DNA of 32,393 nt from positions 1 through 32,393 of IMG/VR virus record IMGVR_UViG_3300009432_000026; one strand, given 5' to 3'. Positions 12,258-20,962 of this stretch are shown here, piece by piece; the first letter of the stretch is position 1; the number at the start of each line of letters is the position of its first letter. The position numbers and the translations under genes were made by a program. Source of the stretch: a virus. Under the pieces are notes generated by a model. The model worked only from the letters and a program-made list of their open reading frames with translations. It did not search any database and was not told where the DNA came from.

Positions 12258-12737
12258 ATGTTAGATGCAATTAGACGGATATATGGCGCACCATCAATCA
12301 ATTTGTATATTGAAAGTGACGAGGAACAGCCTTGGTCTAGGTATTCATTATCAGTAAAAAAAGAAGCGTTAAGCATGTATGCCAGACTTGGTAGCTTCCC
12401 GGAAGTCGAAAAAGCTATGGGTGTAAGTCGAAGCACCGTTAGGTTGTGGCATAAAAAATATAACTCAAGAGGGACATTAAATAACGTAGATGACCTTTAT
12501 TCAAAATCTGTACCAAGAGTTGCGAATACAAGGGGTCGAAATGAAATTAGTGCTGTTGATAGGCAAAAACATTTAGTGGAAGTTGTATTTAATAACCCTA
12601 TGAATACAGAGGCGCTGGTAGACGTATTGAATGTCACCGCAGCAACGGTTAGAAGGGACGTTATAGCACTTTTAAAGCAAAAGCGTATAGTTGATCTAAG
12701 TGAGAATCCAAAGGCGCGTATTGTCGTTTCAAGGTAA
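12258..12737 (+). CDS. Double helix-turn-helix regulator
   Basis: 159 residues with two DNA-binding elements. The first (about residues 33-65: KKEALSMYARLGSFPEVEKA, then GVSRSTVRLWHKKY) is like transposase or terminase-type HTHs. The second (about 114-145: NTEALVDVLNVTAATVRRDV) is a DeoR-type winged helix. GGAGG lies before the start, within the upstream gene. Likely a late-gene activator or other phage transcription regulator, by position at the end of the early rightward operon and because the late promoters here lack good -35 boxes. That role is inference. Confidence 0.7.
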   Translation: MLDAIRRIYGAPSINLYIESDEEQPWSRYSLSVKKEALSMYARLGSFPEVEKAMGVSRSTVRLWHKKYNSRGTLNNVDDLYSKSVPRVANTRGRNEISAVDRQKHLVEVVFNNPMNTEALVDVLNVTAATVRRDVIALLKQKRIVDLSENPKARIVVSR

Positions 12738-12747
12738 GGGGAATAAG

Positions 12748-12951
12748 ATGTTTTTAATAGAGTATGATACAGGTGTTTATATTAATGCTGAAGAAATAAC
12801 TTGGATGGACGTTAGTAGGGGTATGGTTTTATTTAGAATAAGTAGTGATCATGAAAGGTTTGAAGTTGGCGAGGATTATAATGAACATTTTTTAAAGCAA
12901 CTAAAGTACCTTGATCGTAATAAACACGCTGAATTAAATAAGACTTTATAA
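12748..12951 (+). CDS. Hypothetical 67-residue protein
   Basis: Start chosen at ATG 12748 (MFLIEYDTG...) with AAGGGG upstream; the frame is open further back but that part lies inside the previous gene. Acidic, strand-rich first half (FLIEYDTGVYINAEEITWMD, MVLFRISSDHERFEV) and a helical end. No family recognised. Last gene of the rightward operon, facing the terminator of the late operon. Confidence 0.65.
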   Translation: MFLIEYDTGVYINAEEITWMDVSRGMVLFRISSDHERFEVGEDYNEHFLKQLKYLDRNKHAELNKTL

Positions 12952-12953
12952 GC

Positions 12954-12978
12954 AAAAAGGCCGCTTATTATAGCGGCC
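12954..12978 (-). terminator. Terminator at the end of the late operon
   Basis: Perfect stem GGCCGCT (12959-12965) and AGCGGCC (12972-12978), loop of six. Leftward it is followed by TTTTT, so it ends the minus-strand late transcript after the 77-residue gene. It may also stop the convergent rightward transcript. Confidence 0.85.
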
Positions 12979-12986
12979 TCTCTCAT

Positions 12987-13220
12987 TTAGTATGGCGCCC
13001 AACGCCCATGTTCTTCCCTTTCAAACTCCTGCTTACAGTGTGCCTCTTGCCAAAAGAAAAGCATGTCAACCGCCTTTTCTATATAGTTCCAATTCTTTAG
13101 CTCTAACACCTGCGAACAATAATGCGTTCGAGCTGAAAAAGTATAAAACCTAGAGCCACCTGTCAAGGTGTTTAGTATATGGCTTAACATTGATAAGTTT
13201 GTAAATATGTAACTTTTCAT
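12987..13220 (-). CDS. Conserved-looking 77-residue phage protein
   Basis: The last gene of the late operon. MLSHILNTLTGGSRFYTFSA, then RTHYCSQVLELKNW, and HCKQEFEREEHGRW near the end. The NxLTGG...SAR pattern recalls small proteins of several tailed phages, of unknown function. AAAGGAG lies directly before the ATG and directly after a hairpin. Two conserved cysteines and histidines might bind metal (inference). Confidence 0.65.
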   Translation of the reverse strand: MKSYIFTNLSMLSHILNTLTGGSRFYTFSARTHYCSQVLELKNWNYIEKAVDMLFFWQEAHCKQEFEREEHGRWAPY

Positions 13221-13232
13221 TGTACTCCTTTA

Positions 13233-13250
13233 GCCGCTAATTAAAGCGGC
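13233..13250 (-). other. Hairpin directly before a ribosome-binding site
   Basis: GCCGCT (13233-13238) / AGCGGC (13245-13250), loop of six. On the minus strand the stem is followed at once by TAAAGGAG and the ATG of the 77-residue gene. Same core (CCGCTAATTAAAGCGG) as at 15133 and 16551. Confidence 0.75.
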
Positions 13251-13293
13251 TGTTTAGTTGTGGTTGTAACTTCCTTGTTGCCGCTTTTAGCTA

Positions 13294-15090
13294 CTATCTT
13301 GAGTATACTTTAGTTATCTTTAAGTTACTGATTGTTGATGGTACATTTGGGGCGGAATGATTAAACAAGAAAGAAACCGTTTCAATTAACGGGGTGTATT
13401 CTAGTGATGTATTAGTCATACTTGTAGAAGATAGCACAGTACCACCACCCCCAAGCCCACTCCTAGCATATAATGCGCCCCCCGAGGTTGATGATGACCA
13501 CTCTATCTTATATCTATCTCCTGCAATCATATCGTAAGCGTTAATGTAAAAAGATGGAGTACCCTCAGAGCTTGATGTCAGTTGAACTGTATCACCCGAA
13601 ACTGATATCACATTAGTTCCAGTTGCCAATACGTTTGACGGGTCATAATAATCGCTTAAGGTTATCGCCAATATTTTTGGCTCAACCATCTTATCACCCA
13701 TCACTATGTTACATCTATCTATATAAATCACATCACCGACATTCACATAAGCCGCGAATCTAATATATGCCGCCCCTTTTAATATGCTAATTTCGGGCGT
13801 GAGTATCTCCCACATCCATTCATCTCTTGCGCTTGATTGTGGCAATGATGAGACACCACCTAAATTAGTAGCAGCAAATAGTCTCCCAGAATTTCCACTA
13901 GCATTTGATGATGGGATATAGACTCGCATCATCATTATAATGTGAGATGAATTTTTTAGTTTATTAATTTCACTAGGAGTTAAATCTACTCTAAAATTGC
14001 CAAGTCCTGATGTACCTGTTAGCTTTAAGCTACTACCACTTTCCTGTATAATAGCCTCTTTTTCGACAGTACAATTAGTTGAGGTTGTGTTTAATGGTGT
14101 AGTTTGGCTATAAACAAAATCTTTAAAGAATGGGTCACGAGTAATACTCTCACTGTCAAACGCTAATGAATTTATTTTTGTATTAACTGTGTAATTATTA
14201 GAATTAAGTTGATTTATACACACGTTAGCCCACGCTTTAGAGCCTTGCGCATTCGGATGGACATCGTCTGCCATCCAGTTGGCAATTTCACCGATTGACT
14301 GCTTGTATTTAAACAGTGAATAAATGTCAATTGTGGGCAACGATAGCAAGTTGGCAATGTCTTTTAGCGCCGTTACTGCTCGCAATGAATAATCTTCAAA
14401 AGCAGTGCGAAAGTTTTGTAAAGTTATGACAATTTCTGCTGTATATTGGTCTTGAATTAATCCAGCAATACCTTGTAAATGGCTTGTGTAAATTAATTCA
14501 TACGAGTTATTAGTGCCGCCATTATGCCCTAAGTTGTGTATAATTAAATCAAACTCTCTACCCGCATAAAGATTTGTTTTTCTGTCGCCCTGAAAATAAT
14601 AAGTGTTCGCGCCCGCATGAGAAGCGTTATAAAAATACAAGGTATTAGCACCAAGCCCAGTTGATATTGTTGTCGGTGTAAGGTAGTCCCCAGCCGTGTC
14701 ATCCCAGAGATAATACAAAACAGTATATTCAGGATAATTCATAGCTAAGTTTTCAACTGTTAAATAAACCCATTCACTGTTTTCGTTTCCTGTAGAGTCA
14801 CCCATGACATAAGCAAAAGCATCGCCTAGGTTAGCACTTAGTTTTAACTTTAGTTTGTGACCTATCCCGATGGTATTAATGTTTTGCTGAGATGCAATAT
14901 TAGAGTTTTGTAGTGTTATGTTTTGATACTCATCAATTAATACGTTTTTATTAGTTGCTTGCGCTGCTGTCTTAACTAAATACTTAGCCTGTCCAGCATC
15001 ACCTTTTACGTAATACCCACTTGTTTCTACGAACTGGCCAGCCTGTAATGTGGCTAATTTCATCTGTGCAACGTTTATAAATGTTTTCAT
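13294..15090 (-). CDS. Tail spike with SGNH/GDSL-type esterase domain
   Basis: 598 residues. Residues 1-40 (MKTFINVAQMKLATLQAGQF, then VETSGYYVKGDAGQAKYLV) are a virion-attachment or adaptor module shared with the next spike (15165-16508). The centre has the SGNH hydrolase blocks: GDST (97-100, nucleophile Ser99), LGHNGG (187-192, Asn190) and DDVHPN (275-280, Asp and His278). Such spikes remove acetyl groups from capsule or O-antigen. The rest (about 330-598) is strand-rich with carbohydrate-binding or trimerisation appearance. Preceded by two hairpins and a modest AAGG. Third receptor-binding gene in a row. Confidence 0.82.
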   Translation of the reverse strand: MKTFINVAQMKLATLQAGQFVETSGYYVKGDAGQAKYLVKTAAQATNKNVLIDEYQNITLQNSNIASQQNINTIGIGHKLKLKLSANLGDAFAYVMGDSTGNENSEWVYLTVENLAMNYPEYTVLYYLWDDTAGDYLTPTTISTGLGANTLYFYNASHAGANTYYFQGDRKTNLYAGREFDLIIHNLGHNGGTNNSYELIYTSHLQGIAGLIQDQYTAEIVITLQNFRTAFEDYSLRAVTALKDIANLLSLPTIDIYSLFKYKQSIGEIANWMADDVHPNAQGSKAWANVCINQLNSNNYTVNTKINSLAFDSESITRDPFFKDFVYSQTTPLNTTSTNCTVEKEAIIQESGSSLKLTGTSGLGNFRVDLTPSEINKLKNSSHIIMMMRVYIPSSNASGNSGRLFAATNLGGVSSLPQSSARDEWMWEILTPEISILKGAAYIRFAAYVNVGDVIYIDRCNIVMGDKMVEPKILAITLSDYYDPSNVLATGTNVISVSGDTVQLTSSSEGTPSFYINAYDMIAGDRYKIEWSSSTSGGALYARSGLGGGGTVLSSTSMTNTSLEYTPLIETVSFLFNHSAPNVPSTISNLKITKVYSR

Positions 15091-15101
15091 GTTATACCTT
15101 A

Positions 15102-15148
15102 GCCGCTACTGAGGGCGGCATTATTAAGTTAACCGCTAATTAAAGCGG
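15102..15148 (-). other. Tandem hairpins before the esterase spike gene
   Basis: Two hairpins in 47 bases: CCGCT/AGCGG (15133-15148, core identical to 13234 and 16551) and GCCGC/GCGGC with an 8-base loop (15102-15106, 15115-15119). The second ends four bases before AAGG and twelve before the ATG. Same layout as 16521-16566. Confidence 0.75.
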
Positions 15149-15164
15149 CTGTTTGTTGTGCGTA

Positions 15165-16508
15165 TTAATAAGACCTTACAAAAGCCCTAAGGTTAAGACC
15201 AAAGTTGCTTATAGTCGTGTTAGTAACATTAGTGAATCTTATTTTTGCTTGTCCTGCCGCTGTGTCTATATATGAAGTAACTATAAACCCATTAGGTGCA
15301 GTTGATGCAAAAGTCGGTGTTATTGTAATCTCAGAGCTTCCCCAGTTTATTGTATTTGCACCAAAGACAACGGAAAACAACAAGTCAACCGATGATTGAG
15401 CCGCCACATTGCCAGTACCTACTGACGGTGCAAAATAAGTATTATCAAATGTTTTCTTAGCGCCCCCACCAACAGTTATGGCTGGTAAACTCATTGAACC
15501 GTCATTTTTTATAGATGTAATTCGTTGAGTGTTTGCTGGGTTAAAAACTTCAAAAATAGAAGAGCCATCTTGAGTTGCTGGAACGTGCTTGTAGGATGCG
15601 TCAGTTTGAAAAGCTAGCATTGTGTGTCTACTTATAGAGCTGTCCATAACAACGCCATCAACACACTCTTGTAGTTTAAGTCCTTCTTTCCAGTTATATA
15701 GCCCACTGCCATTTCTTCTAACCCACATTGCAGGTGCTATACCAGCAACGGTTGATAGGTCACCAGTACCAGCTATGTATAGCCCTGCAATTGGAGCAGT
15801 GATTAGCGAATAATCTATACCTATATCAATATTAACATCTAACTCATAACCAAAAGCCTCCGCTAATCCGTCATGACCTGTGTGTACATTAGTCACAGTG
15901 TTTAAAGCCCACAATCTAGGTTGTGTGGCCCCTAGTGAATCTGCCCCAAAGTATGCGCCAACAACATTTTTAAAATCACCAACCGAATTATCCACTTCGC
16001 TAATTACATCTACTGCAAACCCTTGCTCATGCTTGCCATTGTCATAAATACTCTTACCTATAAACTGCCTAGAATAGTCACTAGTTATTCTATGCTCTGG
16101 GTTTGAGCGTAACCTTGGTGCGTACCCTATTCCTAGTATCTTAGCATTATTTATAAATTCAACATCAATTTTTATATTTTCTGAGAATACTATATCTCTT
16201 GTCAACAGTACATCTGTATCAATCACTATTGTAACTGGTCGCGAAAGTAAAGACTCGAAGGCATCGCTACTGTCTGACGTCCCTGTTATCCCAAAAGTGC
16301 TTGCGTATGCTGATTTACCAACCTGTAACAACGCAACAGTGCCATTAGCTAGTGTATGGTCGCCATACCCATCAGCCGCCTGTGCTGCTACAACCAAATA
16401 CCTTGCGGCACCTGCATCGCCTTTAGTGTGATAGCCGAAAGTCTCCACATACTGACCCGCTTTTATAGTGGCCAGTTTCATCTGAGCTACACTGTTAAAT
16501 ATCTTCAT
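15165..16508 (-). CDS. Tail spike or fibre 2, with shared N-terminal adaptor
   Basis: 447 residues. The first 40 (MKIFNSVAQMKLATIKAGQY, then VETFGYHTKGDAGAARYLV) match the adaptor of the esterase spike closely. Then a tailspike-type entry segment (YASTFGITGTSDSSDAFESL) as found before beta-helical domains, with DVEFINNAKILGIG strands and, at 200-330, strand-rich sequence. The C-terminus (VTNTTISNFGLNLRAFVRSY) resembles a trimerisation domain. No catalytic residue identified. AAAGGA before the ATG and a hairpin pair directly upstream. Confidence 0.78.
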   Translation of the reverse strand: MKIFNSVAQMKLATIKAGQYVETFGYHTKGDAGAARYLVVAAQAADGYGDHTLANGTVALLQVGKSAYASTFGITGTSDSSDAFESLLSRPVTIVIDTDVLLTRDIVFSENIKIDVEFINNAKILGIGYAPRLRSNPEHRITSDYSRQFIGKSIYDNGKHEQGFAVDVISEVDNSVGDFKNVVGAYFGADSLGATQPRLWALNTVTNVHTGHDGLAEAFGYELDVNIDIGIDYSLITAPIAGLYIAGTGDLSTVAGIAPAMWVRRNGSGLYNWKEGLKLQECVDGVVMDSSISRHTMLAFQTDASYKHVPATQDGSSIFEVFNPANTQRITSIKNDGSMSLPAITVGGGAKKTFDNTYFAPSVGTGNVAAQSSVDLLFSVVFGANTINWGSSEITITPTFASTAPNGFIVTSYIDTAAGQAKIRFTNVTNTTISNFGLNLRAFVRSY

Positions 16509-16520
16509 GTTGTTCCTTTA

Positions 16521-16566
16521 GCCGATACGGAGGTCGGCATTATAAGTTAACCGCTAATTAAAGCGG
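16521..16566 (-). other. Tandem hairpins before spike gene 2
   Basis: CCGCT/AGCGG (16551-16566) and GCCGA/TCGGC with an 8-base loop (16521-16525, 16534-16538). Compared with the copy at 15102, the closing pair has changed from C-G to A-T on both arms together, which suggests the fold is kept by selection. Followed by TAAAGGA and the ATG. Confidence 0.75.
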
Positions 16567-16575
16567 TATTATTGG

Positions 16576-18993
16576 TTAAGATGTTGAATCAGTTATAATA
16601 CCAAGATTTGTTAATTTTAAAATTAAATCCGTCAAAGCAGCGTTTGCACCCTTACTACCTGTTACATCTTGTCGTACAATTGGTGTTGCTCCGTAAAAAG
16701 AAATTCTAGGCACAGTACCAAAACCAAGTGAAAGCATTGTCTGGTCTACAACTTCCGCACCAACCACTGCCGCTGCTCCAGTGTTAAAGTTAAGTTGTTG
16801 TCCCGTTGTTATCATTTCAAAATTTTGGTAATTTTCGGCTACCCCTGTCCAACGTCTAATTTTTAATCTACTGTTATCATCACTAGATTTGGATAACTCT
16901 ATAGTTGAATCTCTTAAATTTTCACCAACTTTTATTTTAGCGTCAGCGATTCTTAAAATTGTGACGTCATTACTTACAATATCAAACTCAGAGTCATTCA
17001 TAAATGTTAATGAACTGTTTGCAGCGCCATTTATATTTGCATACTTAACAATAGAGCCACTACCACTACCACCTATTATTGCATTTTTCTTACCTGTGCA
17101 GTACAAATCAACAACATACTTCTGCTTGCTGTTTGTTGTGCCGTACACGCCCGTTAATATTGATGAATTCTCCGCTTTTATACCAGCACCACCAGAATTC
17201 AAGTCAGCAGCACCTTCCCAATTATTTTCGACATGAATATTAGTAACCATTGAGTTATTGTTATTTGATAACTTTACCCCATGCGCTTGAGCTAATATGA
17301 ACGTTCCGCCTGTTATTTTAGCGTCTTCCACGGGGCTATCTACATGAACACCATTAAACCACCCTGCTGTAACACATGCTATCAATTCTATAGATGATGG
17401 ATTGCCAGCAGCACCAAACTCAAAGAAAAAACCCTTACCTGTGGTGTTTTGTGTTGCCCTAGCAAAACAAGATATGATGTTAACTTCAAATACGTTGTTT
17501 AATATATGTAACCCATGCCCGTTTGAGTTTTCAAATCTATTGTTACTCAAAACCATGTTATACATATACTGGCCTAATGGGCCGGCTGAACCATCACCAC
17601 CATCAAGTTCAAGTAAAGATGTTTCTGTAGATACACCATGCTCACCTCGGAATGTTATTGAGTCTATATCTATGTTTCTAACAACCGCGCTAGATACTAT
17701 GCGCAATAGTGGAGATGCTACCGTTAAATTACTTAGAATCCTAGACGCGTTACCTTTTAACTTCTTTAATGGAATACTGTTTGCAGTAAATTCAATCAAT
17801 AACGGTGTATTGATATTAATATCACCCTTATCTAACTGAGCATCTACTTGATTATCACGCCAGTAATTTAGAAAGTTTTGTAACTGCACACTACCATCAG
17901 AACCATCTCGAGGAACACCCCATTGTGTGTCTAATATAAATTCGCCAATTCGCAGCACTAAAGACAATGTTGGAACACCAGTACACTGTACAATGTTATA
18001 ACCATTCTCTGTAACACTACCAGATAACACAACATCCCAAGTTGCACCACCACCGTTTCCAGTGCTTCGTTCTTTTAAATTTAAAACCTTACCTACCGGT
18101 AAAACTACAGTGCTAACAATTGCATCTTGAAGCGTATCGAACTCATAAGCCTGTGATAAATCTTTGATTATATTATTTGTTATGTCTACGTTTATACTTC
18201 CCTTAGTGCTATTCTGCGCTAAGGTTACAATTGAGCCAGCCGGGTATGATTCAAATAAAGTAATAGTGCTAGGCGTTGTTAACGATTGATTAATATCTTC
18301 GCTTGACAATAACCTACTATCAACACCAATTCCGTTAATGTGGAATTCCGAAGATTCTGTCGTTAGCGTACTAAATGTTACAACAGTCTGCCCATCAGTT
18401 AAAACAACCTCTTCCTCAACTGTTGTTACAACTGCGCTACCAGTACTAGTGTTTTTAGAAAGCGTTACTAACGCCCCTGCTGGGTATGAATCAAACAGAG
18501 TAATAGTTGCGAGGGTAGTTAGTCCCTCGTTAATATCTAAGCTAGTTAATAATCTACTATCTAAGCCTTGACCGTTAATGTGAAATTCCGCGCCCGCTGT
18601 GGTTTGTGCTGTAAACGTTACAACAGTCTGTCCATCTATTAATGTTACAGTTTCACTTACTGGGGCTAGTGCTACAGCCTCCGCCAAATCTGCAGCACCA
18701 GTGATAGAGTCAGCTAATCTTAAAGCGTTTGAAGTATTATTGGCTTCGGCCTCAGCTTCGGTGGGGAATAACCACAGGTCATACGTACCATTCACATATG
18801 GAATTATTAACGCATTACCAGCAGATACAAGGAAACCGTCCACATTTACTTCTGACTTAGAAATAAAGGTAGATAGTGTTGAGTCTGTAGCCATTACGAC
18901 TGGTGTAGTGGTTCCCGGCTCATAAGCCTTGAGCCAATAGTTTTTGTAATCTCTGTAGTTTGCTGCTGTAAAAGCTATCGGTGAATAAGCCAT
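16576..18993 (-). CDS. Tail spike 1, beta-helix with repeated N-terminal domain
   Basis: 805 residues. N-terminal 1-110 (YRDYKNYWLKAYEPGTTTPV, DGFLVSAGNALIIPYVNGTY, DLWLFPTEAEAEANNTSNAL) is the virion-binding domain seen in marine podophages. Two copies of an 80-residue unit follow (about 113-192 and 193-270), each with LxDGQTVVTF, EFHINGxGxDSRLL and ITLFxSYPAG. After a short linker comes a parallel beta-helix of the pectate-lyase type (about 300-720; NGHGLHILNNVFEVNIISCF, GVHVDSPVEDAKITGGTF). A C-terminal helix (LTDLILKLTNLGIIT) may trimerise it. It is probably the main adhesin or depolymerase. Confidence 0.82.
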   Translation of the reverse strand: MAYSPIAFTAANYRDYKNYWLKAYEPGTTTPVVMATDSTLSTFISKSEVNVDGFLVSAGNALIIPYVNGTYDLWLFPTEAEAEANNTSNALRLADSITGAADLAEAVALAPVSETVTLIDGQTVVTFTAQTTAGAEFHINGQGLDSRLLTSLDINEGLTTLATITLFDSYPAGALVTLSKNTSTGSAVVTTVEEEVVLTDGQTVVTFSTLTTESSEFHINGIGVDSRLLSSEDINQSLTTPSTITLFESYPAGSIVTLAQNSTKGSINVDITNNIIKDLSQAYEFDTLQDAIVSTVVLPVGKVLNLKERSTGNGGGATWDVVLSGSVTENGYNIVQCTGVPTLSLVLRIGEFILDTQWGVPRDGSDGSVQLQNFLNYWRDNQVDAQLDKGDININTPLLIEFTANSIPLKKLKGNASRILSNLTVASPLLRIVSSAVVRNIDIDSITFRGEHGVSTETSLLELDGGDGSAGPLGQYMYNMVLSNNRFENSNGHGLHILNNVFEVNIISCFARATQNTTGKGFFFEFGAAGNPSSIELIACVTAGWFNGVHVDSPVEDAKITGGTFILAQAHGVKLSNNNNSMVTNIHVENNWEGAADLNSGGAGIKAENSSILTGVYGTTNSKQKYVVDLYCTGKKNAIIGGSGSGSIVKYANINGAANSSLTFMNDSEFDIVSNDVTILRIADAKIKVGENLRDSTIELSKSSDDNSRLKIRRWTGVAENYQNFEMITTGQQLNFNTGAAAVVGAEVVDQTMLSLGFGTVPRISFYGATPIVRQDVTGSKGANAALTDLILKLTNLGIITDSTS

Positions 18994-18994
18994 G

Positions 18995-20962
18995 TTATTT
19001 TTTCCCTTGTTTGCTTTCTTTTAAGTAATCTCTCATGGCTTGAATAGCCTTATCGTCATCAACTCTTTTTAATTTCCTCATTGCGGCACCTACGGTTTTC
19101 AAACCTAGATCAACCGCACCTGTTGGCAAGCTACCCATATTCACAGAACCCGCTGATTGCGTGATGCCTTGCATAGATGCGTCAGCGTATGCGCCAAGCC
19201 TCTTATCCAATCCAATAGCAAAAAAAGCTTGTTTTATAGCATCACCACTCAAGTTTGCGCCCAAGTCATTTGATGTTTTGTATATACCTTTTACAGCCTC
19301 AGCTAAATCCTGACCGTTAGCGTAGTTAGTTAATATCTTCCTAACTTGCAACCCTGCGTTTTTGGTATTCACGCCATCCCAGTCAACTCGCGCATTTGCA
19401 GGTACGTTTTCATTGAATTTATTTAACGGCTCTATAACTTGTCTAAAGTCATCGTTAGCGGTCTTATAATCGCTTGAGGCGCCCCTTAGTGACTCGTTAA
19501 TATCGCGCCTTAAATCATTTAATAATAATTCAGCCTTTGGCACCAAGCCACCTTCTGATTTTTTAGCCGTGGTTATTTGTGATGGTAAATTCTGCTTAAC
19601 AGTGTGTAAATTAAATCCATCTAAACCAAAGTCAAGCTCTGTTAGTCTTTTCATTTGATTTCTAAGTAACTTTTCAGACTGTGGCGAACCAAAGTAAGGT
19701 GAGTTTCTAAAATCAATGTTTCTGTACTGCCTAACATTTGTTACGGGTCTACCATTATTTATAACAACACCATCATCAATCAACTTACCTATAAAGCTAT
19801 CAACCGCGGGCGCATAATCTACATCAACACCCCTTAAGTCTTGTGCTGCCTTACCAACTCTACGTCCTGCATCTTTCTTTTTATCTAGCAAGAAAGACAC
19901 ACCCTCACTTATAGATTGGCCAGACTCAAATATAGGTCTACTGTCAGACTTTAGCGCCATGTTATCCCTTGCGTCATCATATATTTTTAGCATCCGCTCC
20001 ATCACGGTAACATCACTTTTACTTGACGCTTGGATTAATCCCAATAAACTTTGGTCCCACTCCTGACCAACGGCACTTTTAAATGATTTTTTCTTGTCTA
20101 AAGTAGGCATTTCTCGTGCCATCTTTATTGCAAAATCCCTGTCACTACCAAGTTTTTCAGCAAGAATTGTCACTTCCGCCTTTGTTGGTTCATGCCAGCC
20201 ATCTCTGTTTTTTAATTTATACTCGGCAAGCTTTCTACTAGAATCGCCCTTTTGTATTTCATCTATAATCTCAAGGTCTTTCTTTGCCTTATTTAACTGG
20301 CCTTTATTAATAACGCCTTTAGTAGCAAAAAACGCAGCAGCAATATCGCCAGACGATTTTACTAATGCTGCCATGATTGGGCTTTCGTATGCCTTGTAAT
20401 TTAATTCTGCAAAATGCTCTGCCATACCCTTTTTTTCTATATTAGCTAATACAGCTTTTGCCTCGTCAATATCTTGAGTTTCAATCAACTCAGAAATCGC
20501 ACCCCAACCAGCAGGAATCTTTCTACCGTAAAGTAAAGCCTCCTTTAATAGTGCCGTTGACTCTATCCCCGCTTCTGTTTGCGGTGCAAAAAAATCACCG
20601 ATTGTTTGCTGTGTTTTTTGCCCTTCCTTTAGTGCCTCTTCCCACCCAGAAAAAGGTGCTCTACCTAGCATCTCAAGACCACCAACAGCGGCAGCAACCG
20701 TACCGCCAAACATTTGAGTTGCTGGGTCAGCAAAGGTATCAATAATAGGATCTAACGGACCATCACTAGTTAAACCCTCTGCAAGTTGCATTTCTGGCTC
20801 TTGCGGTGCTAACTGCTCTTGCTGTGCTTGTTGCTGTAAAGGCTCGCCTGTATTTAGATCAATAACCCCACCAATACTTTCAACTGGTGCTGGTTCAAAT
20901 CCAGCAGGGACAACAGGTTTTTGTGTTGTCTCCTCGCCTGTGGTTAGGTCTATTATAGCCAT
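18995..20962 (-). CDS. Ejection protein, gp16-like (large internal virion protein)
   Basis: 655 residues in the place of P22 gp16. Acidic, Gln/Pro-rich N-terminus with two related copies of IDLxTGE (IDLTTGEETTQ, IDLNTGEPLQQ), then weakly hydrophobic helices (FGGTVAAAVGGLEMLGRAPF; AALVKSSGDIAAAFFATKGV) and a long helical Lys/Glu/Asp-rich body. Such proteins leave the capsid ahead of the DNA and help cross the envelope. The hydrophobic stretches could insert in membrane. Motif evidence is thin; the call rests mainly on gene order after gp7- and gp20-like genes. Start overlaps the previous stop (TAATG). Confidence 0.65.
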   Translation of the reverse strand: MAIIDLTTGEETTQKPVVPAGFEPAPVESIGGVIDLNTGEPLQQQAQQEQLAPQEPEMQLAEGLTSDGPLDPIIDTFADPATQMFGGTVAAAVGGLEMLGRAPFSGWEEALKEGQKTQQTIGDFFAPQTEAGIESTALLKEALLYGRKIPAGWGAISELIETQDIDEAKAVLANIEKKGMAEHFAELNYKAYESPIMAALVKSSGDIAAAFFATKGVINKGQLNKAKKDLEIIDEIQKGDSSRKLAEYKLKNRDGWHEPTKAEVTILAEKLGSDRDFAIKMAREMPTLDKKKSFKSAVGQEWDQSLLGLIQASSKSDVTVMERMLKIYDDARDNMALKSDSRPIFESGQSISEGVSFLLDKKKDAGRRVGKAAQDLRGVDVDYAPAVDSFIGKLIDDGVVINNGRPVTNVRQYRNIDFRNSPYFGSPQSEKLLRNQMKRLTELDFGLDGFNLHTVKQNLPSQITTAKKSEGGLVPKAELLLNDLRRDINESLRGASSDYKTANDDFRQVIEPLNKFNENVPANARVDWDGVNTKNAGLQVRKILTNYANGQDLAEAVKGIYKTSNDLGANLSGDAIKQAFFAIGLDKRLGAYADASMQGITQSAGSVNMGSLPTGAVDLGLKTVGAAMRKLKRVDDDKAIQAMRDYLKESKQGKK

